Origin: CAZABG01 sp964460985
GTDB taxonomy: Bacteria; Chlamydiota; Chlamydiia; Chlamydiales; Parachlamydiaceae
NCBI GenBank assembly: GCA_964460985.1
Contig: CAYWQX010000001.1
Coordinates: 1 to 64,000, forward strand
Direction: 5' to 3'
DNA: 64,000 nucleotides
Both the position numbers and the translations under genes were made by a program. Shown piece by piece: positions 58,612-64,000 of the stretch (its first letter is position 1; each line of letters starts with the position of its first letter). A model generated the notes under the pieces. That model saw only the letters and a program-made list of their open reading frames with translations, searched no databases and was not told where the DNA came from.

Positions 58612-60336
58612 TTAGCTTAAGCTAAGATCGATAAGGGGCGGTGGGGTAAAATAGGACGAGATGGTTCTAAATCCTTTCAAGATTTTTTGGATTTTTAACA
58701 CCAAGTCATACAGCTTCTCTTTCATCATCCAAAGAGATCTTTCAAGGATTAAGGCTTCTCTTTCTGCTTCCTCTTTTTTCTTTTCATTCAAAAGCGCCGG
58801 AAGAAAGACATGCCCGTGATCAAAGAAGTCATGGGTATGCAGCGATTTTGAAACTATCAAGCCCCCTTCTTGAATCAAGGTTTCTTGAAAAGCACCTAAG
58901 GGAAGGTGAAGGCAGGCAAGCATTGGGACTTGAAGACGGGAGGGAAGTTTTTTAATCAGGCTAAAGATTGTTTTCACAACACCATTGGGTTCTGTATCGA
59001 GAAGAGGCATCCAGAAAAGGTGAGGAATATTGTAGGAACCCAAAGCATCATAGAGTTTATGTTCAACCCACTTAGCACAGTTTTCAGATTCAATTTGGTA
59101 CACAAAGTTGGTTGATCGAGAAGCTAAGATATCCTCTTTGATAGAGTCCATTAATTGCTCGGCTTGAGACTCGTCTAAAATAAACGATTTTAAAGCTGTC
59201 TCTCTATGGGTGTAGTAGACGTTCTCATCGGGATAGGCAATCGAGGCATGCGAGTTTTTACAAAGCATCTTAATGGCATCGAGGAAGTTTTTAGGGAAGA
59301 TGGAGGCAAACTTCCCAAAGTCAAAGAGATTATAAGTCCCCTCGCCTGTAGGTATAGCCACTTCCAAGAAGGCGTGGGTATTGTTGAAGTCAAGATTAAG
59401 ACTTCCTCTCGTAGAACTAGCCGAAGCCACCCACTCCCCTGCATGAGGAACTACCCCATATCTTTCGATCACTTTTTCAAGGGAAAGGGTTTTAAAAAGA
59501 GGAAGTTTTTCCCACCATCTTTTGATATTTACATCGATGGGCTCGATTTGATTTGTCTCGGCGCTGTAATGGCCCATCAAAAGGGCGTTCCAATTGATAA
59601 TACCCATTTTCATGAATTCTAGTTTGCCGGAGTCATAAGCCTTGTTTTTGAAGATTTCAAATATGTTTGCCATGCTTAAACGAAGACCATAGCTGAAGTC
59701 CACGACATAGTCCGGATTCAAAATATTGTGATCAACCCCTTCAAAAGGCAAGGTGAGAATTTTGGAGTGCCCTTTCTTGATTTTCAACACTTTCTGATCC
59801 ATTCTTCCGATTCTTTCCGACAAGTGGGATTCAATCAGTTTCGAAGCTGTATTGGGAAATTCGATAAATGGGGCAATTTCATTTTTATCTCTTAAGGCCC
59901 ATTCAAACATTTCGCGGGCAAGCTTTTTATACTCGATTAAAAGCTCTGCAAACTCGTTGTACTCGGCTATCTGATGGAGTTTATCTAACTCGTCTTGGGT
60001 TAAACGTTTGATTGAAAAATAAGACTCGCCCCTTTTCCAGATTTCCGCTTGCCTTTCAAGCTCTTTAAGGACTTTAGGTTCAGGGTAAGCAGGTTTAATC
60101 TCATCGGTTCTGTATTTGTAGCCTATCCATTTTCTTTTTAATGACTTAGAGATATGAAGGCTTAAGAAATCCCTTACCGATTGATCGGCTTTTTGACTTT
60201 TTCTCGACTCGGACTCCAGGAGATCCAGTTTGTGTATTAGCCCTTTGAGAGTGCGTCTCGCAGGGAAATTGAAAATAAAAAGGGCTCTCTTAAAGGTTGA
60301 TTTGAAATAATTTTTGAGAGCCTTGAAGAGTGTCAT
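58612..60336 (-). CDS. Candidate permuted papain-like thiol hydrolase, paralog C
   Basis: A 574-residue protein. I start at the ATG at 60336 (GGGGAAG upstream); the frame continues to 60411 with weaker starts. Conserved set: RLTQDELDKLHQIAEYNEF, FEWALRDKNEIAPFIEFP, SERIGRMDQKVLKIKKG, FEGVDHNILNPDYVVDFS, NWNALLMGHYSAE, NTHAFLEVAIPTGEGTYNLF with DFGKFA (His ~321), AYPDENVYYTHRE, and IESENCAKWVEHKLYDALG (Cys ~420). A C-terminal ~100 residues are helical and charged. Twelve-base spacing to paralog B gives a two-gene unit. Divergent from valS. Confidence 0.72.
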   Translation of the reverse strand: MTLFKALKNYFKSTFKRALFIFNFPARRTLKGLIHKLDLLESESRKSQKADQSVRDFLSLHISKSLKRKWIGYKYRTDEIKPAYPEPKVLKELERQAEIWKRGESYFSIKRLTQDELDKLHQIAEYNEFAELLIEYKKLAREMFEWALRDKNEIAPFIEFPNTASKLIESHLSERIGRMDQKVLKIKKGHSKILTLPFEGVDHNILNPDYVVDFSYGLRLSMANIFEIFKNKAYDSGKLEFMKMGIINWNALLMGHYSAETNQIEPIDVNIKRWWEKLPLFKTLSLEKVIERYGVVPHAGEWVASASSTRGSLNLDFNNTHAFLEVAIPTGEGTYNLFDFGKFASIFPKNFLDAIKMLCKNSHASIAYPDENVYYTHRETALKSFILDESQAEQLMDSIKEDILASRSTNFVYQIESENCAKWVEHKLYDALGSYNIPHLFWMPLLDTEPNGVVKTIFSLIKKLPSRLQVPMLACLHLPLGAFQETLIQEGGLIVSKSLHTHDFFDHGHVFLPALLNEKKKEEAEREALILERSLWMMKEKLYDLVLKIQKILKGFRTISSYFTPPPLIDLSLS

Positions 60337-60468
60337 GGTGACTTCCCCGTCTACTCTCAGCATACTCTTTATTTGAATAATTTTATTCACTTTACGCTCT
60401 CTTTTTTGCAAGGAGAGTAGCGTCTCTTATGCCAAACGTGTTATCATCCTCTTTTTCATAAGGTATGT

Positions 60469-63246
60469 ATGAGTGACTTAAAGAAAGCTTACGACGCAAA
60501 AGATACTGAACCTAAATGGCTTGAGTTTTGGAAAAATAAATTTACAGCCGATCCTTTTTCTTCCAAACCAGCCTATTCCATCGTGATCCCTCCTCCCAAT
60601 GTAACCGGCGCCCTCCATATGGGACATGCGCTCGTCAACACCTTGCAAGATGTCCTTATCCGACGCAAAAGAATGCAAGGCTTTGAGACTCTGTGGCTTC
60701 CGGGTACTGACCATGCCGGGATCGCAACCCAAACCATCGTCGAGAGAAAACTTATCCGGGAAACCGGCAAAAGACGGGTGGATTTTGAAAGAGAGGAGTT
60801 TTTAAAACATGTGTGGAAATGGAAAGAGGAGAACGAAGACAGGATCGTCTCGCAGCTTAAGCTCTTAGGCTGCTCATGCGACTGGTCGCGCCAGCGGTTC
60901 ACCATGGATGAGAAAAACAACCGGGCAGTTTCTAAGACGTTCGAGAAGCTCTACAATGAGGGTTTAATTTATCGGGGAGACTATCTTGTTAACTGGGATC
61001 CTGTGACTCAAACCGCGCTTGCCGATGACGAAGTGGAGTATGAAGAGCGCCAAGGGTTTATCTATACTTTAATCTATCCTGTAGAAGGCTCCACAGAAAA
61101 AATTCATATCGCCACCACCCGCCCTGAAACAATGCTCGGAGACACAGCAGTCGCCGTTTCCCCTAAAGACGAAAGATACCGATCTTTTGTAGGGAAAAAC
61201 GTCCTTCATCCGATCACGGGACGAAAAATACCCATTCTAGCCGATCCTTTTGTCGATCCCGAATTCGGAACAGGCGCGGTTAAAATCACCCCTGCTCATG
61301 ATATGAACGATTATGAAATGGCTCAAAGGCATCATCTTCCTTTGATCAACATCATGACGAAAGACGGTAGAATCAATGAGATGGGAGGAGTTTATCAAGG
61401 GCTCCTCATGCGTGAAGCTCGAGATAAGATTGTAGAGGACTTAAAAAAACAAGGCTGTCTCGCTAAAATTGATCCTCATCAAAACAGAGTAGGCGTCTCT
61501 TATCGTTCCAAAGCGGTTATCGAACCTTTCATGTCGAAACAGTGGTTTATCAAGATGAGCGCCTTCAAAGACAAAATGAAAAGCGCGGTTCGTGACAGCA
61601 GGATTAAACTCATTCCGAAACAATGGGAAAACACCTATTTCCACTGGATCGATAATTTAAGGGACTGGTGCATCAGCCGTCAGCTCTGGTGGGGACACCG
61701 TATTCCTATTTACTATAAAAAAACAAACCCTGATGAAATGATTTGCTCCATTGGTAAAGACCCGGGACCCGAATGGGAGCAAGATCCCGATGTATTAGAT
61801 ACCTGGTTTTCATCCGCCTTATGGCCCTTTGCCGCTTTTGGATGGCCTGAAAACACCCCTGAACTTCAAAAATTTTATCCTACCTCTGTGCTTGTGACCG
61901 GTCACGATATTTTATTCTTCTGGGTGGCAAGAATGATCATGATGGGCGAAAAAATAATGGAGGCCCCCCCGTTTAAAGAAACATTTCTCCACGGTCTTAT
62001 CTTCGGAAAATCGTACTGGAGGCAGAATTCAAACGGGATTGCCTATGTGACTGAAGAGGAGAGAAAAAAATTTGATGAAGGCGAGGCGCTTCCAAAGGAT
62101 GTTCAATTTAAGTGGGAAAAGATGTCCAAATCAAAGGGCAACATCATAGACCCGATTGAGATCATCAATGAATTTGGCACGGACGCCCTCCGGATGACCC
62201 TATGCTCTTCCGGCTGCCAGGCAAGAGAAATAGATCTCGACCGTCGAAAATTTGAAGACTATCGCAATTTCACCAATAAAGTCTGGAACGGCGCAAGATT
62301 CGTTTTCATGCAGATCGAAGGACTTGATTATGATCATTCCATCGATGAAAATCTTTTCACTTTGGAGGATAAACTCATTTTATCCAGGTTGAATCACACC
62401 ATTGAAAAAGTCAATTTAGCCCTGGATAAATACGAATTTGACCAAGCGGCTCAAGGAGCCTACGATTTCTTCTGGAAAGATTTCTGCTCCTACTATGTGG
62501 AGATTGTTAAACCTGTCCTATTTGGAAAAATGGGCACACCCGAAGAGAGAAAGAATAAGCAAAAGCTCCTTTTAGTTATTCTTGGATTATCTGTAAGGCT
62601 TTTACACCCTATGGCGCCTTTTATCACCGAAGAGTTGTTTTCGATCATAAAAGAGAGATTCCCGAAAGTGTCAGGATCCGATCCTTACACTCTTGATCTG
62701 ATGAAGAGCTTGGAGAGTGAAAGCGTTGCCTTTTCCACTTACCCCCATGTGATTCGCGAAAAAGATATTGATCAAAAGATTGAAGAGCGTTTTTCAAAAG
62801 TGGAACAAGCGATCTACACGATTCGAAATATTCGCGGTGAGATGAAGCTTCCTCCGAGTGCAAGTCCTCCTATTTACATTAAAGGCGACCAGTCTGATCC
62901 CCTCTACAAAATACTTCATGAGGATAAAAATCTTATCTTAGGACTTATCAAAACAGAAGGACTTCATTTTGGCGAGCTGCCGAATAACGGCTTTATGGCA
63001 ACGGGCGTGATTGAATCGGTGAAGATTGCAATCCCTTTACCTCAAGATATGATAGCTCAAGAAAAAAATCGTCTCTTAAAAGAGCAAGAAAAGCTCAAAA
63101 TTCAAATTGAAAAGCTTTCTAAACAACTTGAAAATGCCGATTTTGTGAATAGAGCCCCTCCTGAACTGATTCAAAAAACAAAATTTAATATTGAAAATTC
63201 AGCACGCGAACTTCAAGTGATTGAGTCTAAGATCAAAGAACTTTGA
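60469..63246 (+). CDS. valS: Valyl-tRNA synthetase
   Basis: A 925-residue class I synthetase. PPPNVTGALHMGHALVNTLQ carries the HIGH-type motif (HMGH) and WEKMSKSKGNIIDPIEI the KMSKS loop; TRPETMLGDTAVAV is the editing (CP1) domain, and ends in a C-terminal coiled coil (EKNRLLKEQEKLKIQIEKLS) typical of ValRS. It charges tRNA-Val and hydrolyses mischarged Thr. AAGG precedes the ATG at 60469. Adjacent to pknD in C. trachomatis (from memory), here far from it. Confidence 0.98.
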   Translation: MSDLKKAYDAKDTEPKWLEFWKNKFTADPFSSKPAYSIVIPPPNVTGALHMGHALVNTLQDVLIRRKRMQGFETLWLPGTDHAGIATQTIVERKLIRETGKRRVDFEREEFLKHVWKWKEENEDRIVSQLKLLGCSCDWSRQRFTMDEKNNRAVSKTFEKLYNEGLIYRGDYLVNWDPVTQTALADDEVEYEERQGFIYTLIYPVEGSTEKIHIATTRPETMLGDTAVAVSPKDERYRSFVGKNVLHPITGRKIPILADPFVDPEFGTGAVKITPAHDMNDYEMAQRHHLPLINIMTKDGRINEMGGVYQGLLMREARDKIVEDLKKQGCLAKIDPHQNRVGVSYRSKAVIEPFMSKQWFIKMSAFKDKMKSAVRDSRIKLIPKQWENTYFHWIDNLRDWCISRQLWWGHRIPIYYKKTNPDEMICSIGKDPGPEWEQDPDVLDTWFSSALWPFAAFGWPENTPELQKFYPTSVLVTGHDILFFWVARMIMMGEKIMEAPPFKETFLHGLIFGKSYWRQNSNGIAYVTEEERKKFDEGEALPKDVQFKWEKMSKSKGNIIDPIEIINEFGTDALRMTLCSSGCQAREIDLDRRKFEDYRNFTNKVWNGARFVFMQIEGLDYDHSIDENLFTLEDKLILSRLNHTIEKVNLALDKYEFDQAAQGAYDFFWKDFCSYYVEIVKPVLFGKMGTPEERKNKQKLLLVILGLSVRLLHPMAPFITEELFSIIKERFPKVSGSDPYTLDLMKSLESESVAFSTYPHVIREKDIDQKIEERFSKVEQAIYTIRNIRGEMKLPPSASPPIYIKGDQSDPLYKILHEDKNLILGLIKTEGLHFGELPNNGFMATGVIESVKIAIPLPQDMIAQEKNRLLKEQEKLKIQIEKLSKQLENADFVNRAPPELIQKTKFNIENSARELQVIESKIKEL

Positions 63247-63277
63247 CTCCCCTGTAAATCAAAATTTCATCTATATT

Positions 63278-63297
63278 CCCCTCTTTAATAGAGGGGG
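63278..63297 (+). promoter_or_regulatory. Hairpin masking the ribosome binding site of the next gene
   Basis: CCCCTCT (63278-63284) can pair with AGAGGGG (63290-63296) around TTAAT. The right arm contains the Shine-Dalgarno sequence GAGGGGG of the ATG at 63303. The short stem could act as a valS terminator only weakly (no T-run) but could well control translation of the next gene. Confidence 0.5.
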
Positions 63298-63302
63298 TAA
63301 AG

Positions 63303-64000
63303 ATGAGTGCGCAACCGATTGGTTTAACCGGAAGCTTAAGGGGCGCTCCACTTCATCAACCCAGAGAGCCTAACTTCTCAAAACTACTCTCTTCTTTCGT
63401 AAATATTGGGTATCCTCCCGGCTCTCTTAGAAGAAAATATTGCATCGAGTATTTCGTCAAAGGGGCAAGCTTTGCTTTAACACTCACGGGAACAATTTTG
63501 ACCATCGACTTCATCGGAAAATCTCTTCTTCATCATCCGCAAGAATGTGCTCTAACAGCTTTTTCATTCATCGCTTTAATCACCTTGATTAAAGTCGGCC
63601 AAAAAATTGCCTTGCATTACCAAAGTTGGAAAGAAAATGAGCTTCGTCTAAGGGAAGATAATGCCTGTTTCTTGGAGAAAGGAAGCGTTCAAAAATATGC
63701 GGCAACTCATCTCGGAAAAATGTTTGTGCAAGCCTCTTATGTAGTAGGAGCGCTCTTTACCCTCTCTCTCATCGGCTCTTTATTTGACTACCCAAACAAA
63801 CTCGTAACCGGACTCTTTGTAACGTTTGATATATTTGTAGTCATACTTATGCTTGGAGTTTTATGCAGCGGCTATGAAGCTTTAAGAGGGCCTATCAGAC
63901 AAGATCTACCTGATATCGAAAAGGGGGAAAAAGCGGCTTCAGCACCGCCGCTTCGAAGTTCATCTAGCGCCTCTCTTCAGCCAATACCTTCAAAAATGCT
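63303..64000 (+). CDS. Predicted four-helix membrane protein, 3' end beyond window
   Basis: The frame from the ATG at 63303 (GAGGGGG upstream) is open to the window end, 232 codons so far. It has a polar start (MSAQPIGLTGSLRGAPLHQP), two hydrophobic segments near residues 60-75 and 85-100 (GASFALTLTGTILTIDFI; CALTAFSFIALITLI), a soluble loop (~100-135), two more near 145-160 and 165-185 (ASYVVGALFTLSLIG; GLFVTFDIFVVILMLGVL), then a Ser/Pro-rich tail. No signal peptide. Paired hydrophobic hairpins again recall inclusion-membrane proteins. Unknown function. Confidence 0.68.
   Translation, partial: MSAQPIGLTGSLRGAPLHQPREPNFSKLLSSFVNIGYPPGSLRRKYCIEYFVKGASFALTLTGTILTIDFIGKSLLHHPQECALTAFSFIALITLIKVGQKIALHYQSWKENELRLREDNACFLEKGSVQKYAATHLGKMFVQASYVVGALFTLSLIGSLFDYPNKLVTGLFVTFDIFVVILMLGVLCSGYEALRGPIRQDLPDIEKGEKAASAPPLRSSSSASLQPIPSKM

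Noticed and set aside
59206..59622. 138-codon plus-strand frame inside paralog C
   Set aside because: Shadow of the minus-strand gene whose motifs are shared by two paralogs; no ribosome binding site or recognisable product.
1..64000. CRISPR arrays, insertion sequences, integrases, rRNA genes, phage genes
   Set aside because: I looked for repeated spacers, transposase or integrase motifs and rRNA sequence and saw none; repeats present are gene duplications only.

Overview
The window reads as a piece of a chromosome from an environmental (amoeba-associated) member of the Chlamydiota. The block rplY-pth-rpsF-rpsR-rplI-ispE next to glgA-pgsA has, from memory, the same content and order as the C. 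trachomatis CT797-CT804 region. A 934-residue PknD, a TyrP-type transporter, an AGCS-type carrier and a DsbH-like oxidoreductase are also chlamydial hallmarks. The genome is moderately AT-rich, densely packed and full of 4-base ATGA overlaps. Genus and family cannot be decided from the sequence alone.

Layout. 1-4 kb: 3' part of a YdiJ/GlcD-type flavin/Fe-S dehydrogenase and a convergent unknown gene. 4-8.3 kb: a coupled three-gene unit, namely a 1120-residue protein with two RasGEF-like domains, an LcrH/SycD-type type III secretion chaperone and a small Pro-rich protein. 8.4-17.7 kb: housekeeping genes (heptose kinase, lipoprotein, ispE/ribosomal/pth operon, prs, tRNA-Gln, glgA, pgsA, PfkB kinase). 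17.7-22.4 kb: M48 protease, AGCS carrier, DTW protein, DsbH-like protein, Inc-like membrane protein. 22.3-29.2 kb: the ligase-associated DNA repair set (MBL exonuclease, ATP-dependent ligase, DEXH helicase, PdeM phosphoesterase), split by two inverted paralogous outer-membrane barrel genes. 29.2-30.7 kb: TyrP-like transporter with a TrpR-like regulator. 30.7-32.5 kb: four coupled genes of an unrecognised paralogous family, one a remnant. 32.5-32.7 kb: two tiny ORFs ending in the same Arg-rich tail. 32.7-37.1 kb: unknown protein, CodB-like permease, DUF917 and hydantoinase/oxoprolinase. 37.1-41.3 kb: His-rich secreted protein, two small genes, pknD.

41.3-60.4 kb lies between pknD and valS, which are neighbours in C. 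trachomatis (from memory). It looks like an accessory island: two Inc-like membrane proteins, a fatty-acid activation/beta-oxidation operon with a thioesterase, an F-box protein, three tandem LRR proteins with a BTB-like front half, and three paralogs with a His...Asn-Cys-x-x-Trp signature resembling permuted papain-like (LRAT/PPPDE) thiol hydrolases. F-box, BTB/LRR and candidate Cys hydrolases together suggest tools for manipulating the host ubiquitin system. 60.5-64 kb: valS and the start of a four-helix membrane protein with a hairpin over its ribosome binding site.

Strongest candidates for undescribed biology: (1) the tandem RasGEF-like protein with its chaperone, (2) the three thiol-hydrolase-like paralogs around the LRR cluster, (3) the twin mini-ORFs ending in RRWR / RRYWR. 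All functional statements come from reading motifs by eye; no database search was run.
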